From Desulfurivibrio sp044068625 (GTDB lineage Bacteria; Desulfobacterota; Desulfobulbia; Desulfobulbales; Desulfurivibrionaceae), in contig NZ_JBIPKH010000001.1 of NCBI RefSeq assembly GCF_044068625.1, forward strand, positions 186,001-250,000: DNA of 64,000 nucleotides, in the 5' to 3' direction. The stretch's first letter is position 1. Each line of letters opens with the position of its first letter. Both the position numbers and the translations under genes were made by a program. Below are positions 15,944 to 24,437 of the stretch, piece by piece. The notes under the pieces are model-generated. The model was not told the DNA's origin. It worked only from the letters and a program-made list of their open reading frames with translations, and made no database searches.

Positions 15944-16816
15944 ATGAAAGTTCGCAAGGCCGTTATTCCCGTTGCCGGGCTGGGCACCCGTTTTCTCCCG
16001 GCCAGCAAGGCGATCCCCAAAGAGATGCTGACCATCGTCGATCGGCCCACCATTCAGTATATCGTGGAAGAGGTGGTGGCCTCCGGCATCGAGGTGATCA
16101 TCTTTATCACCAGCGAGGGCAAATCCGCCATCGAAAACCACTTCGACTACAATTTCGAGCTGGACACCCTGCTGCGCCAGAAAAACAAGATCGACCTCTG
16201 CGAAGAGGTCTGCCATATCTCCAACCTAATCGATATCATTGCGGTCCGCCAGAAAAAGCCCCTGGGTCTGGGACATGCCATCTGGAGCGCCCGTAACGTG
16301 GTGGGCAATGAACCCTTTCTGGTTTTACTGGGCGACGACCTGGTCCTTTCCGACCAACTGCCCTGCTGCCAGCAGATGCTCAACCTCTACGACGAGGTTC
16401 AGGAATCGATTGTAGCCGTCCAACAGGTTTCCCCGGAGGAGGCCAGCCAGTATGGAATCGTCGAGGGAGAGCTGGTCCGGGAGGGGGTTTACTCGGTGCA
16501 GCGCATGGTGGAAAAACCGGCGCCCGGCACCACCGATTCCGACCTGGCGATTATCGGCCGCTATCTGTTGCAGCCCGATATCTTCGATATTCTGGAGAAG
16601 ACCACCCCCGGCCATGGCGGCGAGATCCAGCTCACCGACGCCCTCCAGGCCCTGGCCAAGAAACGGCCCATGTACGCTTACCAGTTCCAGGGCACCCGTT
16701 TTGACGCCGGCGACAAGCTGGGCTATCTCAAGGCCATTGTGGCCTTTGCCATGCGGCACCCGGCCCTGGGCAAGGATTTCAAAAAACATCTCAAAGAGGT
16801 CTGCGCGGCGCTGTAA
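15944..16816 (+). CDS. galU: UTP--glucose-1-phosphate uridylyltransferase
   Basis: Makes UDP-glucose from UTP and glucose-1-phosphate for envelope polysaccharides. 290 residues, start at 15944 with GAGAGGAG upstream. Nucleotide-binding PVAGLGTRFLPASKAIPKEM at residues 10-29, VDRPTIQYIVEE, QKKPLGLGHAIW and GTRFDAGDKLGYLKA are all typical. First gene of a plus-strand run continuing with priA 14 bp downstream. Confidence 0.96.
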   Translation: MKVRKAVIPVAGLGTRFLPASKAIPKEMLTIVDRPTIQYIVEEVVASGIEVIIFITSEGKSAIENHFDYNFELDTLLRQKNKIDLCEEVCHISNLIDIIAVRQKKPLGLGHAIWSARNVVGNEPFLVLLGDDLVLSDQLPCCQQMLNLYDEVQESIVAVQQVSPEEASQYGIVEGELVREGVYSVQRMVEKPAPGTTDSDLAIIGRYLLQPDIFDILEKTTPGHGGEIQLTDALQALAKKRPMYAYQFQGTRFDAGDKLGYLKAIVAFAMRHPALGKDFKKHLKEVCAAL

Positions 16817-16830
16817 GCGACCAGCTCGCC

Positions 16831-19326
16831 ATGTCCCAAGATCCTCCGCTCTACTTCGAGGTGGCGGTTTTAGCCCCGATTTACCACACCCTGACCTATG
16901 CCCCGCCCCCCGGGGTGAGCCGGCTGGCCCCCGGCCACCGGCTGCTGGTCCCCCTGGGCCGCCGCCAGCTAACAGGCTATCTGTTGGCCTGCGGCACCAA
17001 CCCGCCGGTCGTCAAACCAGGGAAAAAAGAGCCCGCTGAACCGGAGGAGATGGCGGCCGGCAAAATCAGGGCCGCCCTGGCCGTCCTTGACCCGGAACCC
17101 CTGTTCCCCGGCAGCCTGGTCCCCTTTTTCCGCTGGGTCGCCGACTACTATCACCATCCCATCGGTGAAGTGATTCAAACCGCCCTGCCCGCCGGACTCA
17201 GCCGTCGGAGCGTCAACGTTATCAGGCTGACCGCCGAGGGCGCCAAGACTCTGGCCGGTCGCGGCCAGCCCGATGAAGCTCCGGAGTGGCTGGAGGAGCT
17301 GCTGACCGCGGGCGAGCTCAGCCCGGCCCGCAGTGCCACCATTATCCGACGGCGGCAGCCACCCCTGGCCCGCTGGCAGAAGCGGGGCTGGCTGGAGATC
17401 GCCAGCCGTCTCAAACTGGAGAATGTTCGCCCCAAGAGCGAAACGGTGGTGATCCTTCCCAATGCCTCCACCGAACCCCTCGACCGACCGCTCAAACCAT
17501 CGGAAAAAAAGACCCTGGCCCTGGCAAGGAAGCTGGCCGGAGACAACCCCAGCGGCCTGCCCCGGCGGGAGCTGGTCAGGGAGTATGCCGGCGCCGCCCG
17601 GGTTTTGAAGAATCTGGCGGCCCTGGGTCTGGTCAAGCTGGAGGAGCGGCGGCTCTACCGCGACCCCTTTGGCGAACCCCCGCCATTTTTCGCCAAACCC
17701 GACCGGCTGACCGCTGAACAGCAGAGGGTGATGGCCCAACTCCTGCCCGCCATCCAGGCGGGCGGTTACGCCCCCTTTCTGCTCCACGGCATCACCGGCA
17801 GCGGCAAAACCGAGATCTATCTGCGGGCCGCCGAAGCGGTGCTGGCCCAGGGACGCCAGGTACTGGTGCTGGTGCCGGAGATCGCCCTGGCCACCCAGCT
17901 TGAAGGCCATTTCTGCTCCCGCTTTGGGGAGGCGGTGGCCCTGCTCCACAGCGGCCTTTCCGCCGGTGAACGCTTCGACCAGTGGAGCCGGCTGCTTGGC
18001 GGTGAAGCCCAGATCGCCATTGGGGCCCGCTCGGCGATCTTTGCCCCCCTGCCCGACCCCGGCCTGATCATCGTCGACGAGGAGCACGATCCGGCCTACA
18101 AGCAGGAGGAGCAGTTACGCTACAACGCCCGCGACCTGGCCCTGCTCCGGGGCCTGCAACAACAGGCCACGGTGATTCTCGGTTCAGCCACTCCGGCGGT
18201 AAGCAGCTATTACCAGGCCCAAAAAGGAAAGTTTCGCCTGCTGACCATGGGGGCCAGGATCGATGACCGCCCCCTGCCGACGGTGGAGATCATCGATCTC
18301 AAAGAGGTCAAAACCGTCTCCGGCTATCCGCCCCTCTTCTCGCCGCAACTGGTCCGGGCCCTGAAGGAAAACCTGGCCGCCGGCCATCAATCCCTGGTGT
18401 TCCTCAATCGGCGGGGCTGGGCCAACCTGATGCTCTGCAAGGATTGCGGCCGCCCGGTCCAGTGTCAGCACTGCCAGGTCAGCCTGACCCTGCACAAGCA
18501 ACGGGGGCAGTTGCTTTGCCACCATTGCGGCTATCACCTGCCCCGTGATCTCCTCTGCCCCAACTGCCGCTCCGGCTCCCTGGTCTCGACCGGTTTCGGC
18601 ACCGAACGGCTGGAGGAGGAGTTGCGCCGGCTCTTGCCCAAGGCCCGCATCGCCCGCCTGGACCAGGACACCACCAAAGACCGCAGCCAGTTCCTCAAGG
18701 TACTCAAGGCGGTGCGGGATCTGGAGATCGACATCCTGATCGGCACCCAGATGATCACCAAGGGGCATCATTTCCCCCGGGTAACCCTGGTGGGAATCGT
18801 CTGGGCCGATGCCGGGCTGGGAATTCCCGATTATAAGGCGGGGGAGCGCACCTTCCAACTGCTGACCCAGGTCACCGGCCGGGCCGGCCGGGGCGAATTT
18901 CCCGGCCGGGTGCTGGTCCAAACCCTCCAGGCCGACCACTATTCCATCACCATGGCCCAAAACCATGATTACCAGGGGCTCTATCAACAGGAGATCGCCC
19001 AGCGCCGCCGCCTCAACTTTCCCCCCTTGGGACGGCTGATCAATCTCCGCCTGGATGGGGAACAGGAGGAGCGGGTCCGGGAGCTGGCCACAAGCCTGGG
19101 CGCGCTCGCGATCCGGCTCAGTGGCGGCCGGATCGCGGTGCTGGGACCCTCCCCGGCGCCTTTGGCCCGGTTGCGGGGGCGTTATCGCTGGCAACTGCTG
19201 CTCAAAGGGAGCGGGGTTGAAGAGCTCCATCGCCTCTGCGGCCGGATTTGCGCCGAATATCCCCGCCTGCCGGGGGCTTCCACGGTTAAATTGAGCCTGG
19301 ACGTTGACCCCGAAAACATGGTATAG
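16831..19326 (+). CDS. priA: Primosomal replication helicase PriA
   Basis: Restarts stalled forks by unwinding DNA and loading the primosome. 831 residues. N-terminal DNA-binding region (VAVLAPIYHTLTYAPP), helicase Walker A GITGSGKTEIY near 312-322, DEEHDPAYKQ Walker B, then the zinc-binding cysteines CKDCGRPVQCQHC and CHHCGYHLPRDLLCPNC, and helicase motif GTQMITKGHHFP. A linker of about 30 residues near position 60 is longer than usual. Ribosome site weak; probably translated after galU. Confidence 0.96.
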   Translation: MSQDPPLYFEVAVLAPIYHTLTYAPPPGVSRLAPGHRLLVPLGRRQLTGYLLACGTNPPVVKPGKKEPAEPEEMAAGKIRAALAVLDPEPLFPGSLVPFFRWVADYYHHPIGEVIQTALPAGLSRRSVNVIRLTAEGAKTLAGRGQPDEAPEWLEELLTAGELSPARSATIIRRRQPPLARWQKRGWLEIASRLKLENVRPKSETVVILPNASTEPLDRPLKPSEKKTLALARKLAGDNPSGLPRRELVREYAGAARVLKNLAALGLVKLEERRLYRDPFGEPPPFFAKPDRLTAEQQRVMAQLLPAIQAGGYAPFLLHGITGSGKTEIYLRAAEAVLAQGRQVLVLVPEIALATQLEGHFCSRFGEAVALLHSGLSAGERFDQWSRLLGGEAQIAIGARSAIFAPLPDPGLIIVDEEHDPAYKQEEQLRYNARDLALLRGLQQQATVILGSATPAVSSYYQAQKGKFRLLTMGARIDDRPLPTVEIIDLKEVKTVSGYPPLFSPQLVRALKENLAAGHQSLVFLNRRGWANLMLCKDCGRPVQCQHCQVSLTLHKQRGQLLCHHCGYHLPRDLLCPNCRSGSLVSTGFGTERLEEELRRLLPKARIARLDQDTTKDRSQFLKVLKAVRDLEIDILIGTQMITKGHHFPRVTLVGIVWADAGLGIPDYKAGERTFQLLTQVTGRAGRGEFPGRVLVQTLQADHYSITMAQNHDYQGLYQQEIAQRRRLNFPPLGRLINLRLDGEQEERVRELATSLGALAIRLSGGRIAVLGPSPAPLARLRGRYRWQLLLKGSGVEELHRLCGRICAEYPRLPGASTVKLSLDVDPENMV

Positions 19327-19395
19327 CATTAACCGTCCAAACCGCTTGGCGATCATCGCCAACTCTTACTGACAGGCTCACCCAACGAAAAGATC

Positions 19396-20007
19396 ATGGC
19401 TATCTTACCGATTGTTAAATTTCCCGAGGCGGTATTGAAGGGCAAGGCCAGGCCGGTTACGGTTTTCGACGAGCAGTTGCGCCGGCTGGTGGCCGATATG
19501 ATCGACACCATGCACGCCGCCCCCGGGGTGGGGTTGGCGGCTCCCCAGGTGGGGGTGCCCCTGCAGCTGGTGGTGATCGCCGGCCGGGTGGCGTCCCGAC
19601 CCGGCGAGCCCGGGGAGGAGCGGGAAGCAGAAGCGCCCCTGCCCGATGGTGCCGATGATGCTGATGATGCGGATGATGCCGCGGAAGAGCGGCGCCGCCC
19701 TTCCCTGGTGCTGATCAATCCCCGAATCGTCTCCGGCGAGGGCCAGCAGGTGGATGAGGAGGGTTGTCTCAGCGTCCGCGATTATTGCAGCAACGTGAAA
19801 CGCCTGGCCAGAATCCGGGTCGAGGCCCTGGACCTGGAGGGCCGCCCCCTCAACTTCGAGGCGGAGGATTTCTTCGCCCGGGTGATCCAACACGAACTCG
19901 ACCACCTGGAAGGAACCCTCTTCATCGACCGGATCAGCTCCCTGAAACGCTCGCTCTATCGGAAAAAACTGAAGAAAATTCTGGCCGACCAACAGGAAGA
20001 GCTTTGA
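19396..20007 (+). CDS. def: Peptide deformylase with an acidic insertion
   Basis: Removes the formyl group from nascent proteins; metal enzyme. 203 residues, longer than the usual 165-180. Motif 1 GVGLAAPQ (about 45-52), motif 2 EEGCLS with the metal Cys, motif 3 QHELDH with both His ligands and the catalytic Glu. Between motifs 1 and 2 lies a 30-residue insertion, rich in Glu and Asp, that includes a DADDADDA repeat encoded by four 9-bp units (19645-19680). It overlaps fmt by one base (TGATG), the classic def-fmt pairing. Confidence 0.95.
   Translation: MAILPIVKFPEAVLKGKARPVTVFDEQLRRLVADMIDTMHAAPGVGLAAPQVGVPLQLVVIAGRVASRPGEPGEEREAEAPLPDGADDADDADDAAEERRRPSLVLINPRIVSGEGQQVDEEGCLSVRDYCSNVKRLARIRVEALDLEGRPLNFEAEDFFARVIQHELDHLEGTLFIDRISSLKRSLYRKKLKKILADQQEEL
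19645..19680 (+). repeat. Four tandem 9-bp units inside def
   Basis: Units GATGGTGCC, GATGATGCT, GATGATGCG, GATGATGCC encode Asp-Asp/Gly-Ala steps in a surface insertion. Suited to slippage in multiples of three residues. Confidence 0.75.
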
Positions 20008-20942
20008 TGCGCATCATCTATCTGGGTACCCCCGAGTTTGCGGTCCCGCCCCTGACCGCCCTGCTGGAGCATGGCGAGGAGGTGGTGGCGGTGATCACCC
20101 AGCCCGACCGCCCCAAGGGACGGGGCAAGAAGTTGAGCCCGCCGCCGGTCAAGGAGCTGGCCCTGGCCCACAAGATTCCGGTGCTGCAACCCAGCAAGAT
20201 CCGCACCCCCGAATTCCTGGCCGAGATCGGCGCCCTGCAACCCGACTTGCTGGTGGTGGTGGCCTACGGCCGTATCCTGCCCGGACCGTTGCTCAACCTG
20301 CCCCCCCACGGCACCATCAACGTCCACGGCTCCCTGCTCCCGGCCTACCGGGGAGCGGCTCCCATTCAGTGGGCGATCCTTAACGGCGATGAGGAGACCG
20401 GGGTAACCATCATGCAGATGGATGAGGGGATGGACACCGGTGATATCCTCCTCCAACGCCGACTGGCGATCAAGCCCGACGACACCGCCGCCAGCCTGGC
20501 CGCCAGGATGGCTCCCCTGGGGGGCACGGCCCTGGTGGATGCCCTGGAACTGCTGCGGGCCGAGGCCCTCCCCCCCCACAAGCAGGACGACGCCCAGGCC
20601 ACCATGGCCCCGCTGCTCTGCAAAACCATGGCGCCCATCGACTGGCAGCGATCGGCCCGGGCGATCTCCTGCCAGATTCGCGGCCTGGACCCCTGGCCCC
20701 TGGCCCGAACCAACCACGACGAGACCACCCTGCGCCTCTTCAAGCCGGAGCTCGCCGCCGAACCGGCGGGAGCGCCCCCCGGCACCATCACCATGGTCCA
20801 GCCCAACCTGAACCGCCTGGGAATTGCCACCGGGGAGGGTTGCCTACTGGTGGGCGAATTGCAACGGGAAGGGGGTAAACGCCTGGCGGTGAGCGATTTC
20901 CTCCGCGGTTATCCCTTGAAGCTCGGCGACCGTCTCGGCTAG
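20007..20942 (+). CDS. fmt: Methionyl-tRNA formyltransferase
   Basis: Formylates initiator Met-tRNA. 311 residues, start ATG at 20007 overlapping the def stop, with AGGAAGAG upstream. Contains GTPEFAVPPL, QPDRPKGRGKKL (tRNA-interaction loop), the folate site with INVHGSLLPAYRGAAPI (catalytic Asn and His) and the TGVTIMQMDEGMDTG stretch. C-terminal OB-fold domain intact. Confidence 0.97.
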   Translation: MRIIYLGTPEFAVPPLTALLEHGEEVVAVITQPDRPKGRGKKLSPPPVKELALAHKIPVLQPSKIRTPEFLAEIGALQPDLLVVVAYGRILPGPLLNLPPHGTINVHGSLLPAYRGAAPIQWAILNGDEETGVTIMQMDEGMDTGDILLQRRLAIKPDDTAASLAARMAPLGGTALVDALELLRAEALPPHKQDDAQATMAPLLCKTMAPIDWQRSARAISCQIRGLDPWPLARTNHDETTLRLFKPELAAEPAGAPPGTITMVQPNLNRLGIATGEGCLLVGELQREGGKRLAVSDFLRGYPLKLGDRLG

Positions 20943-20944
20943 CA

Positions 20945-22130
20945 ATGTCCAGCCACACCGCCTATCTTGATTGCTTCTCGGGCATCTCCGGCGATATGCT
21001 GCTGGCCGCCCTGCTGGACGCCGGTCTGCCCCTGGCCCTCCTGGAGGAGCAACTGGCCCGGCTGCCGTTGTCCGGTTACCAGTTGCAATTCAGCCGGGAG
21101 CGGCGAGGGGGGATCAGCGCCGGACATCTACAGGTCAGGGTCGAGGAAAAACAGAACCCGCGCGGTTGGCGGGAGATCAGCGCCCTGCTGGAGCAGGCCG
21201 AACTGGCCGCCCAAGTCAAGGAGCTGGCCCGGCGGATCTTCACCGCCCTGGCCGCCGCCGAAGGCAAAATCCACGACTGCCCGCCGGAAAAGGTCCATTT
21301 CCATGAGGTGGGGGCCCTGGACTCCATCGTTGATATCGTGGGAGCCGCCATCGGCTTGCACCATTTCGCCATCCGCCACCTGGCCTGCTCTCCCCTGCCC
21401 ATGGCCCGGGGCTGGGTGAACTGCCAGCATGGCCCCCTGCCCCTGCCCGCCCCGGCCACCATGGAGTTGCTGCGGGGCCTGCCGGTGTATGGCGTGGACC
21501 TGGAGATGGAACTGGTCACCCCCACCGGGGCGGCGGTGGTCAAGGCCCTGGCCCAGGAGTTCGGCCCCCTGCCCCCTTTGACCCTCTCTGCCATCGGTTA
21601 CGGCGCCGGCAGCCGGGAGCGGCCCGACGGCCGCCCCAATCTGCTGCGGCTGCTGATCGGCCGGCCCAAGTTGACCGATGAGAGCCAGGAGGTGGAGGTG
21701 ATTGAAACCCAGCTTGACGACTGGGCGGCCGAGGGTTTCCCCCATCTCTGCGAGCAGCTCTTTGCCCGCCGGGCCCTGGATGTCTCCCTGACGCCCCTGC
21801 TGATGAAAAAGGGGCGGCCCGGCTATCTGCTGCGGGTACTGGCCGACCCGGCCCACGCCCACGACCTTAAAGATTGCCTGCTCAGCGAAACCACGGCCAT
21901 CGGCCTGCGTTTCCACCGGCAGCAGCGCCTCACCCTGCCCCGCCGACCGGGCCGGGTAACCACCCCCTGGGGGGAGATCGCGGTCAAAAAGGTGGAGACC
22001 CCCCAGGGAAGCGTACTCTACCCCGAGTATGAATCCTGCCGGGCGGCGGCCCGGCGCCACCAGGTCCCCCTGCTGCGGATCCACAGCCACGTGGCCGCCC
22101 TGCCCCCGGAACAGTGCAAGGAGGAGCAGG

Positions 22131-22138
<8 letters not shown>
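20945..22138 (+). CDS. larC: Nickel-pincer cofactor synthesis protein LarC
   Basis: CTP-dependent nickel insertase for the pincer nucleotide of lactate racemase-like enzymes. 397 residues. LDCFSGISGDMLLAALLDAG near the N-terminus and HFHEVGALDSIVDIVG are signature stretches; the acidic/His-rich YSPLPMARG-like segment (CSPLPMARGWV) and TPTGAAVV follow. Two bases separate it from fmt, so translation is coupled. No larB, larE or larA is in the window, so the client enzyme is unknown. Confidence 0.92.
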
Positions 22139-22580
<442 letters not shown>

Positions 22581-22659
22581 GCCCAACACCAGTTTAACCA
22601 GCTTCCAGGCCCCCGCGGCGGCAAGCTCCAGTAGAGCACTCGCCATCCCCAGCCGCCCG

Positions 22660-23493
22660 TCATGAGGAGGAAAGCTTTTCGACAAACTCCCCGGCCACCC
22701 AGCCCCTGACCTTTACCTCCACCTGGTACCAGCCCTTTTGCTCATCGAGGATCTGAAGCTCGGTGTTGCGGGACAAAGGCTGGACGATGGTGGGGCTGTT
22801 GACTGAAGGCCCCGAGCGGACGTTGAGGGCTTGGGCCCGGACGATGCCGGAGGCCCGGGCCTCACCGCCGGCCTCCGGCTCATCTTTTCTGTTATCATGC
22901 AGCAATCTGTCCCGGAGCTTGTCCAGGGGGAAGGCCGGACCGGGATCGATCTTGCGCCCCGGGGAGATCTCCTCATGGCCGAGGATGTGGCAAATCTGGT
23001 AACTGCTTTTTAAAGCCTGGCACAGGCTCAACACCGCTGCAATCTGCTCCTGGGTGAACCGTTCCCAGTATGCTGGTTCCTCCTCGTTGCGATGCACGGC
23101 CCTGACCACCTCCTCTTCCGGGTAGCTCCGGCCGAACCAGGAGCGGTAGAGCCCACCGCTTCGCTCCAGTTTGCCGGCATTTACCACTTCAATGCCGATG
23201 GAGTAACTGTTCAGCCCCCGCCGGTCCAGGTAGGAGCTGGTGCCGGCATGCCAGGCGATCCGGTTAAAGGGGACCAGCTGCACCAGCCGGCCATCTTTGT
23301 CAACCAGCACATGGGCCGAAGCGCTGACCTGGGGATCCTTAAAGGTGTTGAGGGCCGACGCCAGGCTGCCCCCGCCGGTGTAATGGATCACAACGGTGTC
23401 CGGGAGGCCGGGGGCAAACTTGCCCCCGCTCTTGTCAACCCAGTCATGGCCGGCAAACTCTGCGGCCAGCCGATGGTCCGCGATCTTCATCAT
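22660..23493 (-). CDS. N-acetylmuramoyl-L-alanine amidase with C-terminal SH3b domain
   Basis: Zinc amidase of the AmpD/PGRP (Amidase_2) family, cleaving peptidoglycan or its fragments. 277 residues. Amidase domain at about 25-195: VVIHYTGG supplies the first Zn His, SAHVLVDKDG the core, and LGHEEISPGRKIDPGPAF the second His and the final ligand region. Residues 212-277 form a bacterial SH3 domain (LNVRSGPSVNSP...GWVAGEFVE). No signal peptide is evident, suggesting cytoplasmic recycling. Last gene of the kinase-ChaN-amidase operon. Confidence 0.9.
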   Translation of the reverse strand: MMKIADHRLAAEFAGHDWVDKSGGKFAPGLPDTVVIHYTGGGSLASALNTFKDPQVSASAHVLVDKDGRLVQLVPFNRIAWHAGTSSYLDRRGLNSYSIGIEVVNAGKLERSGGLYRSWFGRSYPEEEVVRAVHRNEEEPAYWERFTQEQIAAVLSLCQALKSSYQICHILGHEEISPGRKIDPGPAFPLDKLRDRLLHDNRKDEPEAGGEARASGIVRAQALNVRSGPSVNSPTIVQPLSRNTELQILDEQKGWYQVEVKVRGWVAGEFVEKLSSS

Positions 23494-23527
23494 ATCATCC
23501 CCCCCAGGGTTTAATTAGCGTGGCCAC

Positions 23528-24427
23528 CTATAATCCCACCCCTTTTTCCAGCTCCGCCGGCCGCCAGCCATCGGGGCCAGAGTCCAGCCAGAGAAAATCG
23601 GCGTCATGAACCGAGGCGCTGGCGCGATCGATCCGGCCGGGAATCTCGGGCATCACCACCCGGTAGCTGATCGGGGCGTCGCTTACGGCCGCCAGTTGAG
23701 CGGGAATCCCATGCTTCCAGGCATGGCCGTTGCCGACCAGCACCACCACCCGATGCTCGGGATTGGCCGCCAGAAAGCGCAGTAGATTGACGGCCATGAC
23801 CCGATCCCAGAGCAACTGGGCCTGGCAAAAGTTGGTGAAACTGCCAATTCTGGTATGGGCATGGCCCCCCAAGGCCCGGCGGATAAACTCCTCGTAGGCC
23901 GGACTGACGAAGCAGCTGAATCCGCCCAGCCCCAAATCCCGGCGTTGCTCATCGGTCAGACTGGCAAAACCCTCCCGGGCCACCCGGCCGGAGATCTCCC
24001 GGGGAATGTTGAGCCCCAGCAAGGGGATCCCCTTTTCACGGGCATGGAGAAAGATGGGCCGATAGAGCGGCCACATACTCCAGTTGGCCTGGTAAATCGG
24101 CAAAAATTCGGCTTCCTCCAGTTCCTGGGCCACCCACCGATCCAGGGCGCCCTGGTCCTCTCTTTTAAACATCTCCAGCCCCACAGCCACCGCCCCCCCT
24201 CTTTGCCCCAGGGCGCGAATGACCTCCAACTGCATCTGGTGGTGCCCTTCATGGTCATGGAGCTCCCCGACAAAAACCAGCCGCACGCCTTCAAGTTCGT
24301 CCATAAGCTCGGCAAAGGTGATCTCCCCCTCACCAGCCAGAGCGAGGATGTGGGGGTGCCCCCAAGCCGGGCCGGCCCCAAGAATGAAAAGCGTTGCCGC
24401 CAGAAGCGCAACAAAACGAATTCGCAT
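23528..24427 (-). CDS. ChaN-like haem-binding uptake protein (DUF399)
   Basis: 299 residues with a signal peptide (residues 1-22), start at 24427 after AGAGAGGCAG. The family fold is marked by VFVGELHDHEGHH, AVGLEMFKREDQ and VVLVGNGHAWKHGIP. ChaN proteins bind haem cofacially between subunits; here the role would be periplasmic haem or iron handling, consistent with the local wealth of cytochromes. No lipobox cysteine is obvious, unlike ChaN itself. It starts 10 bp after the hybrid kinase gene. Confidence 0.85.
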   Translation of the reverse strand: MRIRFVALLAATLFILGAGPAWGHPHILALAGEGEITFAELMDELEGVRLVFVGELHDHEGHHQMQLEVIRALGQRGGAVAVGLEMFKREDQGALDRWVAQELEEAEFLPIYQANWSMWPLYRPIFLHAREKGIPLLGLNIPREISGRVAREGFASLTDEQRRDLGLGGFSCFVSPAYEEFIRRALGGHAHTRIGSFTNFCQAQLLWDRVMAVNLLRFLAANPEHRVVVLVGNGHAWKHGIPAQLAAVSDAPISYRVVMPEIPGRIDRASASVHDADFLWLDSGPDGWRPAELEKGVGL

Positions 24428-24437
24428 ATCTGCCTCT

